This document shows positions 1-5,890 of a stretch of DNA of 17,899 bases, in pieces. Both the position numbers and the translations under genes were made by a program. The notes below the pieces were generated by a model. That model ran no database searches. It was not told where the DNA came from and saw only the letters and a program-made list of their open reading frames with translations. The first letter of the stretch is position 1, and every line of letters begins with the position of its first letter. The stretch comes from Candidatus Altarchaeales archaeon (GTDB lineage Archaea > Altiarchaeota > Altiarchaeia > IMC4 > SCGC-AAA252-I15), in the NCBI GenBank assembly GCA_016867655.1, contig VGJA01000005.1, positions 1-17,899 of the forward strand. The letters are read 5' to 3'.

Positions 1-399
1 AAATTTGTTCAGTCTCCCTCCTGTCAGGGATTCCCTTCGGGGACCGTTTTCGGTCTTGAGTATTCGAAAAACTTTGGAAAACAGGAAACTGAAAACCGAA
101 AACCCGTGAAAACTGAAAACCGAGACGTAGTGCCTAACTTAGCAAAGTTCGACCGAATCATCATGCCTTTGCCTAAGGATGCGGGTGACTTCCTTGACAC
201 AGCATTGCCTGCCTTAAGCAAGAATGGTGTTGTCCATTTCTACGACTTTGCAGGGTCAACCAAAGAGTCCGAGAAGAAGGTCAAGAAAATCTGCAAGAAA
301 CTTGGATACAAAGTCAGAATGCTGGAATCAGTCTTGTGCGGCAGCTATGCTCCCGGCTTGCACAGGGTTTGCGTTGATTTTAAGGTTGTCGGGAAATAA
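1..399 (+). CDS. Trm5/TYW2-family tRNA methyltransferase, C-terminal part (5' end outside window)
   Basis: The frame is open from base 1 to the TAA at 397-399, so the start lies upstream of the window. The last ~90 residues match the catalytic C-terminus of archaeal class I SAM enzymes that modify G37 of tRNA or add the aminocarboxypropyl group in wyosine synthesis. Visible marks are KFDRIIMPLPKDAGDFL, which corresponds to the NLPxxA active-site motif with Pro at the Asn position; a beta strand VVHFYDF; and the closing block YAPGLHRVCVDF. Upstream of DVVPNLAKFD the reading frame runs through a low-complexity, hairpin-rich segment not expected in the SAM domain (separate entry). Without the N-terminus I cannot separate Trm5 (m1G37) from TYW2/Taw2. 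The next gene starts 2 bases after the stop, so the two are probably cotranscribed. Confidence 0.8.
   Translation, partial: KFVQSPSCQGFPSGTVFGLEYSKNFGKQETENRKPVKTENRDVVPNLAKFDRIIMPLPKDAGDFLDTALPALSKNGVVHFYDFAGSTKESEKKVKKICKKLGYKVRMLESVLCGSYAPGLHRVCVDFKVVGK
15..123 (+). repeat. In-frame insertion of tandem hairpins plus a 24-base tandem duplication inside the Trm5/TYW2 gene
   Basis: Three small hairpins follow each other: TCCCT 15-19 with AGGGA 26-30; TCCC 32-35 with GGGA 40-43 around TTCG; and GACCG 42-46 with CGGTC 51-55 around TTTT. After them AAACTGAAAACCGA occurs at 86-99 and again at 110-123, a 24-base (8-codon) period encoding two TENR units. The segment stays in frame and has no stop. 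The 5' limit of the insertion cannot be set because the window starts here. That it is an insertion is inferred from comparison with remembered family structure, where this stretch is a short loop before the strand leading to the DRI motif. Confidence 0.55.
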
Positions 400-401
400 T
401 T

Positions 402-710
402 ATGAGTATGGGCTCTAAGTTTTTCAGCAATCAGGATTCTGAGCAGATTCTGGCGCACTTGAGGAATTTTCTGAGAAAGGGTTTGAAATACAACTTGAGG
501 ATTGATCCTCTTGGCATTCATTTTGAAATCAATGAGGCTGTTTACAGGGGTGAGCGCGTCACAAATCAGGATCAGTTCAGCAATGAGTTGCATCAAATGT
601 CTAACAAGCAGCGCAGGCTTTTCAATTTGAAGAGGAGGCGCAGCAAGCCGAAGTTGAGGTCTGTGAAAAAAGGGAGAACTGTGTCTTTGAGGGGTAGTTT
701 GGTTTACTAG
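402..710 (+). CDS. Small basic hypothetical protein (102 aa)
   Basis: I do not recognise a family. The ATG lies 2 bases after the stop of the Trm5/TYW2 gene, so it is probably translated from the same mRNA; an alternative in-frame ATG lies at 408. The N-terminal two thirds alternate helical and strand-like stretches (SEQILAHLRNFLRKGL, then GIHFEINEAVYRGE). The C-terminal third is strongly basic (KQRRLFNLKRRRSKPK, then RSVKKGRTVSLRG), which suggests RNA or ribosome contact; that is inference. No Cys, no signal peptide and no membrane segment are visible. Codon use resembles the neighbours. The stop TAG at 708-710 touches the left arm of an inverted-repeat element. Confidence 0.65.
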   Translation: MSMGSKFFSNQDSEQILAHLRNFLRKGLKYNLRIDPLGIHFEINEAVYRGERVTNQDQFSNELHQMSNKQRRLFNLKRRRSKPKLRSVKKGRTVSLRGSLVY

Positions 711-815
711 TCGTGATTTCTATAATGTTGTAGTGCCTAAAGAACGGCATCTTGTGTCAATTAGAAGGTGTAGTTAATAAAGACTTTAAGGCAACATTCA
801 ATAAAACATCACGAC
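710..815. repeat. 106-base element bounded by imperfect inverted repeats
   Basis: Left arm GTCGTGAT (710-717) then ATGTTG (725-730). Right arm CAACAT (792-797) then ATCACGAC (808-815). The two pairs are perfectly complementary and separated by unpaired stretches of 7 and 10 bases. Between the arms lies a 62-base AT-rich core that contains TAGTGCCTAA (731-740), a word also found next to two in-gene insertions. It could be a transcript terminator/processing signal, a leader of the next gene, or a small non-autonomous mobile element. Confidence 0.5.
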
Positions 816-831
816 ATAAAATAATATTTTT
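816..831 (+). promoter_or_regulatory. TATA-like promoter of the orphan gene
   Basis: An AT-only run (ATAAAATAATATTTTT) starts just after the inverted-repeat element. With an archaeal TATA-to-start distance of about 26 bases it would start transcription near 846-850, just ahead of the ATGs at 856 and 865. This makes the ATG at 832 an unlikely start. Confidence 0.35.
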
Positions 832-855
832 ATGTGGGATCCATATATTATATGT

Positions 856-1506
856 ATGCAAAGAATGGATAGTCATAGACGGAGGGGGGGAGCTGAGGAT
901 ACATCAGGAAACGAAGAACCTCAACTTAGACATATAGAAGCTAAGCCTGAGGGCCACGAGAAGGTAAAACCCCTTACGATAACTCATGAGGGTAAACAAT
1001 TAGTTTTCGCCCACTTGGATAATAGGTTCTATCCTAACTTCACATTTTTCACGTCGGAAGAGAGAAAGAGAGTTTGTGTTCCTTGGAATAATCTACTAGA
1101 AGCTGTCCGGGGGAAAATACGTGCTCACATTAAACAACAAAAGAGAGAGGAACCGAGTAAACAAGGAGATGAGTATGACCTACAGCTTTATAGGACTCTA
1201 TGTAACCCTCCATCTGCTGTTAGTGAGGTTCTTAAAGAACAAGCAAGAAGAACTGCTGCGTTGCATACGTCTTTTTCTGCCGTGACTTCGAGAATGGATA
1301 CAATCAAACCAACAGATTTAGTGGAAGAAGTTGCTCTTGAAATCGCAAAAGCTAAAAAATCTAACACGGAATGGGGAAGAACCTTTATTCGAGAAGCACA
1401 ACCTATAGTTTTCAAATGGTTAACGGATTTACGGCTTAATCCTAAACACAAGATGGATAGAATCTCGGTTGATTTTTCTGATTCTGGAAAAAACAGGGAA
1501 CCTTAG
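856..1506 (+). CDS. Orphan hypothetical protein (about 216 aa)
   Basis: No family is recognised. The frame is also open from an ATG at 832, but the TATA-like run just upstream favours 856 or 865 with a very short leader. The N-terminus is charged and low in complexity (SHRRRGGAEDTSGNEEP). The middle contains VFAHLDNRFYPNFTFFTSEE and a basic helix (KIRAHIKQQKREE). The C-terminal half looks mainly helical, with AVSEVLKEQARRTAALH and LVEEVALEIAKAKK. No membrane segment, signal peptide or metal-binding Cys/His cluster is visible. It stands alone with an inverted-repeat element directly upstream and a convergent gene downstream, and its codons (many cta/tta, aga, ata) look less biased than those of its neighbours. 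Recent acquisition is possible. Confidence 0.6.
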   Translation: MQRMDSHRRRGGAEDTSGNEEPQLRHIEAKPEGHEKVKPLTITHEGKQLVFAHLDNRFYPNFTFFTSEERKRVCVPWNNLLEAVRGKIRAHIKQQKREEPSKQGDEYDLQLYRTLCNPPSAVSEVLKEQARRTAALHTSFSAVTSRMDTIKPTDLVEEVALEIAKAKKSNTEWGRTFIREAQPIVFKWLTDLRLNPKHKMDRISVDFSDSGKNREP

Positions 1507-1524
1507 GGTTTTAATTTACCACAT

Positions 1525-1552
1525 GAGTAATTTGATTGCAGTTGTATTACTC
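1525..1552. terminator. Stem-loop between convergent genes
   Basis: GAGTAAT (1525-1531) and ATTACTC (1546-1552) form a perfect 7-bp stem with a 14-base loop in the gap between the converging orphan gene and methylthiotransferase gene. It may help end or protect either transcript. The same bases also fall in a 26-codon open frame (1523-1603) discussed in the findings. Confidence 0.3.
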
Positions 1553-1599
1553 CTATTTATTAACCTGCTCTTCTTTTGTCTGATGCACACAAACATATT

Positions 1600-3003
1600 T
1601 TAATCCACCTCACCTAGTAAGTCATAATAAGTCGCCTTTTTTACAGTAACATTTACTATCTCTCCAAAAATATCCTTTCTTGTTTTTATTATGATTGGTT
1701 TATACCACAGGTTTCTTGCTGTGTAGCTTCCGTCCTTGTTTTTTTCCGAAACCAGTGCGCTGCCTTTCCAGCCAACCCATTTTTTGTTCTGATTTAAACC
1801 GATTTTTTTGAACAAGTCGTTCACCATTCCAGAGCGTTTTTTAATCAGCCAGCCCGGGTGTTGTTTTAATTCTGCAGCTTTTGTTCCGGGTCTGGGCCAG
1901 AATCTGGAGATGTTTATTATATCGGGTTTGACATCTTCAATCATGTTCAGAGTTTTCTTGAAGTCTTCTTCAGTTTCAGTTGGGTAGCCGACTATAATAT
2001 CCGTAGACAACGTAATCTGCGGGGTTGAACTTGGAGTCGCATGTTCCTGTTCATTCTGACAACCTTTTGTTGAAGTATAGCATGCGAGCGTAGCTAGTTT
2101 GAGGGGCTGGAGCGGAGCGGAATGCCCCTCCTTTGATGCACCTTTATTAAAGGTGCTTGTAGTGCCTAACTTTTCCCTGAACTCCCTCACAATCTCCCTG
2201 AAATCCTTTCCACAGTATCTCCTACCCATCTCCTTTAGAATCCTGTCGCTGCCAGCCTGCACTGGAAGATGCAGGAAGCGGTATAACTTCTCGTTTTTTA
2301 AAACTTCAACCAATTCTTCTGTAAAATCTAAAACATGGTTTGGATTCATCATTCCCACTCTCACTTTAAAATCTCCAGGAATTTTCACAATTTCATTCAG
2401 CAATTCCGGCAGGCTTGATTTTATGTCTTTCCCATAGGCGCCAGTGTCCTGTGCCGTAAGCCAGATTTCCCTAACGCCTTCAGCCAATGCAGACTTCACA
2501 TGGCTAACAATCTTCTCGCCTGCAAAAGACTTCAAGCTGCCTCTAGCAGCTTTCGTCAGGCAGTAGGAGCAGTTTCCAAGACAGCCCTCAGCTATCGGCA
2601 CAATTTCAACAAAAGGATTTAGCCTGTTTTTGGGCATGCAGACTTTCACACCAGGCGAGGCTATCAAAACAAATCTACTCCCTCTTCCTACAGTCTCAAC
2701 AGCTTCAACAACATCTTGCACATTGACTCCAATGAAAGAGAACCTTGGAAATTCGTCTGCAATCTGCCGGCATGCAGCAGGTAGGCATCCCGCAGCAATC
2801 ACATTCCTGTTTTGTTTGTCCAGCTCCTTAAGCCTTCTTCTAATCTTGTTTTCAGTCGGAGTCTTCACAGTGCAGGTGTTCACAACCAAAATTTCACCCT
2901 CTTTTTTTACAATCTTGTGGCCGTGTTTCTCCAACAGGCCTGCTATTATCTCCGAATCAGCTTGGTTCATGGCGCAGCCGTAGGTTTCTATTTCAACATT
3001 CAT
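1600..3003 (-). CDS. tRNA t6A37 methylthiotransferase, archaeal CDKAL1/MtaB type, with a 49-residue insertion
   Basis: Radical SAM enzyme that adds a methylthio group to t6A37 of tRNA, forming ms2t6A. The N-terminal UPF0004 domain begins VEIETYGCAMNQADSE and carries the auxiliary-cluster cysteines C10, C44 (VNTCTV) and C73 (AAGCLP). The radical SAM cluster is CLGNCSYC (C141, C145, C148). HLPVQAGSD and TDIIVGYPTETEEDF follow in the usual order, then a C-terminal TRAM-like region. The protein is 467 aa, long for the family, because residues 280-328 interrupt the normal REKL-QITLSTD junction. I place the start at the ATG at 3001-3003 rather than an upstream TTG, because a TATA box lies about 28 bases before it and MNVEIETYGC is the usual N-terminus. 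Confidence 0.9.
   Translation of the reverse strand: MNVEIETYGCAMNQADSEIIAGLLEKHGHKIVKKEGEILVVNTCTVKTPTENKIRRRLKELDKQNRNVIAAGCLPAACRQIADEFPRFSFIGVNVQDVVEAVETVGRGSRFVLIASPGVKVCMPKNRLNPFVEIVPIAEGCLGNCSYCLTKAARGSLKSFAGEKIVSHVKSALAEGVREIWLTAQDTGAYGKDIKSSLPELLNEIVKIPGDFKVRVGMMNPNHVLDFTEELVEVLKNEKLYRFLHLPVQAGSDRILKEMGRRYCGKDFREIVREFREKLGTTSTFNKGASKEGHSAPLQPLKLATLACYTSTKGCQNEQEHATPSSTPQITLSTDIIVGYPTETEEDFKKTLNMIEDVKPDIINISRFWPRPGTKAAELKQHPGWLIKKRSGMVNDLFKKIGLNQNKKWVGWKGSALVSEKNKDGSYTARNLWYKPIIIKTRKDIFGEIVNVTVKKATYYDLLGEVD
2020..2166 (-). repeat. 147-base in-frame hairpin insertion in the methylthiotransferase gene
   Basis: This segment encodes residues 280-328 and separates two pieces that are normally contiguous (REKL and QITLSTD). 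It contains GAGGGGC (2101-2107) pairing with GCCCCTC (2124-2130), and GCACCTTT (2138-2145) pairing perfectly with AAAGGTGC (2149-2156) over a 3-base loop that reads AAT on the coding strand. A weaker CAAC/GTTG pair lies at 2060-2072. The insert is a multiple of three, has no stop in the coding frame, and encodes a low-complexity peptide rich in Ser, Thr, Gln and Pro with two Cys. Confidence 0.7.
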
Positions 3004-3027
3004 GGAGGGTATATTTTTCAACTGTGG

Positions 3028-3038
3028 GGTATATAATT
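3028..3038. promoter_or_regulatory. Shared bidirectional TATA box
   Basis: GGTATATAATT is close to symmetric. Read leftward it lies about 28 bases before the methylthiotransferase ATG (3003), giving a leaderless mRNA. Read rightward it would start transcription near 3059, at the first base pairs of the structured leader of the tautomerase gene. Confidence 0.45.
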
Positions 3039-3056
3039 AAGTGGTGAATTAATATG

Positions 3057-3126
3057 CGCACCCTTCAAAAATAAGTTGAATACAACTTGAGAATAGGGCT
3101 CAAGAATGCAATTCATAATGGGTGCG
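3057..3126 (+). promoter_or_regulatory. Structured 70-base leader upstream of the tautomerase gene
   Basis: CGCACCC (3057-3063) pairs with GGGTGCG (3120-3126). Inside are TTCAA/TTGAA (3064-3068/3076-3080) and CTTGAG/CTCAAG (3086-3091/3099-3104), each with a 7-base loop, plus an alternative AAGTTG/CAACTT (3073-3078/3083-3088) that excludes both. The predicted start of transcription (about 3059) falls on the outer stem, so the element would form the first part of the mRNA. Mutually exclusive pairings fit a switch, but it could also be a small RNA or a repeat element. Arm sizes recall a tRNA, but the T-loop consensus is missing. Confidence 0.4.
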
Positions 3127-3152
3127 TCCAAATAATCAAACGTTAGAACCAA

Positions 3153-3158
3153 GAGGTG
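3153..3158 (+). promoter_or_regulatory. Shine-Dalgarno site of the tautomerase gene
   Basis: GAGGTG lies 7 bases before the ATG at 3166. It supports that start and a leadered mRNA, unlike the leaderless neighbours. Confidence 0.5.
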
Positions 3159-3165
3159 AATAAAT

Positions 3166-3354
3166 ATGCCGGTTGTTAGGATAGAATTGTGGGAAGGCAG
3201 GACTTTAGAGCAGAAGGACAAGTTGATAAAAGAGGTTACTCATGCGGTGGTGAAAACCCTTAAGATTGAGCCTCAGCACGTCATTGTCATACTGCAGGAG
3301 GTCAGCAAGGATCATTGGGGTGTTGGCGGAGAGCGCAGCAGCAAGAAAAAGTAA
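3166..3354 (+). CDS. 4-oxalocrotonate tautomerase-like protein (62 aa)
   Basis: Small tautomerase-superfamily protein. After Met removal the N-terminus is Pro (MPVVRIELWEGRT), the catalytic base of the family. The beta-alpha-beta order is visible: VVRIELWEG, then helix LEQKDKLIKEVTHAVVKTL, then HVIVILQEV, followed by the usual DHWGVGG turn. Length 62 aa matches family members, which assemble as hexamers. The physiological substrate in archaea is generally unknown, and nothing here reveals it. The gene follows a structured leader with a Shine-Dalgarno site and converges on purD (5 bases between the stops). Confidence 0.85.
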   Translation: MPVVRIELWEGRTLEQKDKLIKEVTHAVVKTLKIEPQHVIVILQEVSKDHWGVGGERSSKKK

Positions 3355-3359
3355 CTTCC

Positions 3360-4688
3360 TTACTTTCTGAGCTCTTTCATGTGCTTAATCCTTTTTTGAA
3401 TCAATGCGTCAGTTCCAATGTCTTTCCTGTGGAACAAGTCTCCTTTTATGTGTTGCATTGATTTTTCAGCCACTTTTTCCGCTTCGCTGATGGTGTTTCC
3501 AACCCCTAGAACCGCAACAGACCTTGATTTGGATGAAATGATTTTTCCGTTTTCTTCTCTGACTGAAGCGTAGTATACTCCTCCGCCAAGCTTTTTTATC
3601 GCATTCTCGTCTACTGTAAGTTCAACATCTTTTTTTGGGTTTTCTGGGTAGCCTTCAGGCGCCATGTATTTGCACACAGTGGCTTTCCTACTGAATTTTG
3701 CATTTTTCTTTAAATTCATGTCTGCCATTCCCTGACAGATGTCAACGAAGTCTGACTCCAGTATTGACAGTATGTTCATCGCCTCTGGGTCCCCAAGCCT
3801 TGCATTGTATTCAATCAATCCTACTCCACTTTTGGTTGCCATAAACTGGCCGTAGAGGAATCCCTTGTATTCCACTCCCGTTTCTTTTTTGACTGCTTTT
3901 ACTGTTTCTTCCATCACTTCCAGCCCTTGCTGGTAGTCTCTTTCAGTCAGAAATGGCAGTATGAAACCTTTGTCTGAGTATGACCCCATTCCTCCGGTGT
4001 TCGGTCCTTTGTCGCCTTCGTAGGCTCTTTTGTGGTCTTGCACCATTGGAGCGCCTACAACACGGTTGCCGTCTACGAAAGCCTGCAGTGTGAACTCTTC
4101 TCCAACCAGTTTTTCTTCAACAACCACTTTGGGTATGTGGCCGACTTTAGCGTTCAATATCTCTTTGATGTATTCTTTGGCTTCTTCTTTGTTTTTCAAG
4201 TGTTCTCCAAAGACTTTGACTCCCTTGCCGCCTGTCAGCCCGGCAGGCTTTAAGACAAAATCATGGTATATTGAATCAAGGTATTTGCACGCCTGCCTGT
4301 AGTCTTCGAATATCCCATACTTTGGGTTGCTTTTCACCTTGTGTTTTTCTAGCAGGCTTCTGCAGAAGGTTTTGTCTGTCTCCAGCTGGGCTGCAATCTT
4401 TCTAGGCCCTGCACATCTAATGCCTTTGTCTTCAAGGGCATCTACAACTCCTGCATTAAGCGGCGCTTCAGGGCCTACTACAACCAAGTCTACTTTGTTT
4501 TCTAGGGCGTATTTCAAGACTTCTTCTGGCTTGCAGGTGTCCCCAATGGTATATTTGTCTGAAATTCTTGCTATGCCGGGGTTTTTAGCGCTCATGAAGG
4601 AATAAAGTTTTTTCTTTTGCCTGCTTTCAGACAAAGCTTTTATTATCGCATGCTCTCTTGCGCCATTCCCAACCAGAAGGATGTTCAT
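3360..4688 (-). CDS. purD: Phosphoribosylamine-glycine ligase (GAR synthetase)
   Basis: Catalyses the second step of de novo purine synthesis: phosphoribosylamine + glycine + ATP to GAR. The N-terminus MNILLVGNGAREHAI is the family signature and fixes the start. An ATP-grasp core follows, with FVLKPAGLTGGKGVKVF (residues 145-160), then DHKRAYEGDKGPNTGGMGS and the metal-binding block EYNARLGDPE. Length 442 aa is normal. No other pur gene lies in the window. It follows the DUF4430 gene on the same strand by 29 bases, so some cotranscription is possible, though the functions are unrelated. Confidence 0.95.
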   Translation of the reverse strand: MNILLVGNGAREHAIIKALSESRQKKKLYSFMSAKNPGIARISDKYTIGDTCKPEEVLKYALENKVDLVVVGPEAPLNAGVVDALEDKGIRCAGPRKIAAQLETDKTFCRSLLEKHKVKSNPKYGIFEDYRQACKYLDSIYHDFVLKPAGLTGGKGVKVFGEHLKNKEEAKEYIKEILNAKVGHIPKVVVEEKLVGEEFTLQAFVDGNRVVGAPMVQDHKRAYEGDKGPNTGGMGSYSDKGFILPFLTERDYQQGLEVMEETVKAVKKETGVEYKGFLYGQFMATKSGVGLIEYNARLGDPEAMNILSILESDFVDICQGMADMNLKKNAKFSRKATVCKYMAPEGYPENPKKDVELTVDENAIKKLGGGVYYASVREENGKIISSKSRSVAVLGVGNTISEAEKVAEKSMQHIKGDLFHRKDIGTDALIQKRIKHMKELRK

Positions 4689-4717
4689 GCAACATTATTG
4701 GAGATGATAGTAAAAAG

Positions 4718-5827
4718 TTATCCTTTGAATATGAAGTAGGTCAGCAGTAGGCCGATTAGAATCAGAGCGCTCATCAGCATTACATATCCTCTGGCGTTGG
4801 TGTCGTCATAGGCTACTGCATTTCCAGTAATCTTGTTTTCGTCTGTTTTTTTGTCATAGCCTGCTGCCATGCCAGTGATACTGTTTAAGTCTTCTATTAC
4901 TGTTGTAGTAGTCGCTTCTGTTATGGTCGTTGTTATCTCCCTTGTTGTCGTCTGAATGCTTGTCCTGGATATGTGCGGCAGCGTGGCTTCCGTGCTTGTT
5001 GTTGTGGTTGTCGTTGTTGTCGTGGTGGTTGTCGTGGTTGTCGTCGCCTCCAGGATTTCTATATCCTGTTGTATTGTGTGGTAGTCATCAGCCCTTATCT
5101 CCATTTTGTATACTCCAGGTTTGTTTAGCGATATTCTTGCAGTGCCGTTTTCATCTACACGGCAGTTGTATATCTTTGAACTCCCAGCCTTGTTGTCGTA
5201 GACTACTACCCTGGCTTTTTTTACTGTTTTGTTTCTCTTGCTGTCTGTCAGTTTTATTTCTATCGGGCTGTTGGCGTGTGTTTCGTTTGGCATGTTCATG
5301 TTCATTGTGAACAGTCCGCTTCCCCCAAAGCCTAATGCTCCTGATGTGCCTTGGCATACTGTGTTGAATGACATTGATTGGGGTCTGGTTCCATAGCTTC
5401 CATAGGCGAATCCCAGCATGTGTCCGTCTTGCGCGCAGTAGTGGCCGTCCCAGCTGTTCCAGTCTCCGTTCCAGCAAACGTTGCCTGCGTCAAACCCTAC
5501 TGGGCTGTATCCCCAACTGCCTCCAGTGGATATGTAGAAGCCCCAGTAGCTGCTGCTGCACCAGCAGTTGTCTTCTGGGCAGCCTATGTTGTTTATTCCG
5601 CACATTGCGTGGCCCCAAGTGGGGTCGCTGCTCCATGCTATTGCAAGGTCGCTGTTTTGCATTATTTCATAGCCGCTTGCGTTTTCCTCTATTACAACGC
5701 ATTTTGTGTAAGTGGTGCCGTCCGGGAACGTGACTACTACACCCACTCTTACTGCTTGTGCTGTTGTTGCCAGTATTACTGCTAAAACCACTGCCGTCGC
5801 CCAGTTTTTTGCTTTTTTCCTCATCAT
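4718..5827 (-). CDS. Secreted, membrane-anchored DUF4430 (transcobalamin-like) surface protein with a Thr stalk
   Basis: Probable cell-surface ligand-binding protein. From the start chosen here (MMRKK) the order is: Sec signal peptide ending ATTAQA; a DUF4430-like domain with SGYEIMQNSD, WGFYISTGGSWGYSPVG and FAYGSYGTRP, which match the family's strand-turn pattern; an immunoglobulin/PEGA-like beta domain; a run of 16 Thr encoded by mixed ACN codons (likely a glycosylated stalk); and a C-terminal membrane helix ending FIFKG. Nine Cys in the ectodomain suggest disulfides. DUF4430 is named for resemblance to the C-terminal domain of transcobalamin. The gene is divergent from an ECF transporter operon, which supports a role in vitamin capture. 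A start at 5854 is also open but would add residues before the signal peptide and lies inside a palindrome. Confidence 0.8.
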   Translation of the reverse strand: MMRKKAKNWATAVVLAVILATTAQAVRVGVVVTFPDGTTYTKCVVIEENASGYEIMQNSDLAIAWSSDPTWGHAMCGINNIGCPEDNCWCSSSYWGFYISTGGSWGYSPVGFDAGNVCWNGDWNSWDGHYCAQDGHMLGFAYGSYGTRPQSMSFNTVCQGTSGALGFGGSGLFTMNMNMPNETHANSPIEIKLTDSKRNKTVKKARVVVYDNKAGSSKIYNCRVDENGTARISLNKPGVYKMEIRADDYHTIQQDIEILEATTTTTTTTTTTTTTTTSTEATLPHISRTSIQTTTREITTTITEATTTTVIEDLNSITGMAAGYDKKTDENKITGNAVAYDDTNARGYVMLMSALILIGLLLTYFIFKG

Positions 5828-5836
5828 CCCAATAGA

Positions 5837-5855
5837 TATGGATAAATTATCCATA
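5837..5855. promoter_or_regulatory. 19-base perfect palindrome, probable operator
   Basis: TATGGATAA (5837-5845), centre A, TTATCCATA (5847-5855). It sits 9 bases before the DUF4430 start on the minus strand and upstream of the divergent ECF operon, where a dimeric repressor would be placed. Confidence 0.5.
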
Positions 5856-5890
5856 CACTTAGATTACATACTTAAAAACAAAAACAATAC

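Noticed and set aside
2020..2166. An intron, intein or frameshift in the methylthiotransferase gene
   Set aside because: The frame is continuous on both sides, there is no intein Cys/His-Asn signature, and no bulge-helix-bulge structure is evident at the junctions. RNA data could still overturn this.
3057..3127. A tRNA gene: 7-bp acceptor-like stem followed by T and CCA, two arms with 7-base loops
   Set aside because: On the plus strand no T-arm with the TTCRANY loop can form and position 33 of the anticodon-like loop is not T. On the minus strand a 5-bp arm with a 7-base loop sits at the T-arm position, but its loop (CTTATTT) is not the consensus and the D arm is too short.
4201..4260. A GCCTG/CAGGC hairpin in purD that might be another in-frame insertion
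   Set aside because: It encodes the native ATP-grasp block KPAGLTGGKGV, so it is part of the conserved protein and not an insert.
4990..5045. A short tandem repeat (GTT/GTC/GTG triplets) that could be read as a microsatellite or CRISPR-like repeat
   Set aside because: It encodes the 16-Thr stalk of the DUF4430 protein with mixed ACN codons; there are no spacers and no conserved repeat unit.
5368..5785. Long open frames on the plus strand opposite the DUF4430 gene
   Set aside because: They are antisense shadows; the minus-strand frame has signal peptide, domain, stalk and anchor in order, while the opposite frames are Cys/Ala/Ser-rich nonsense without family features.
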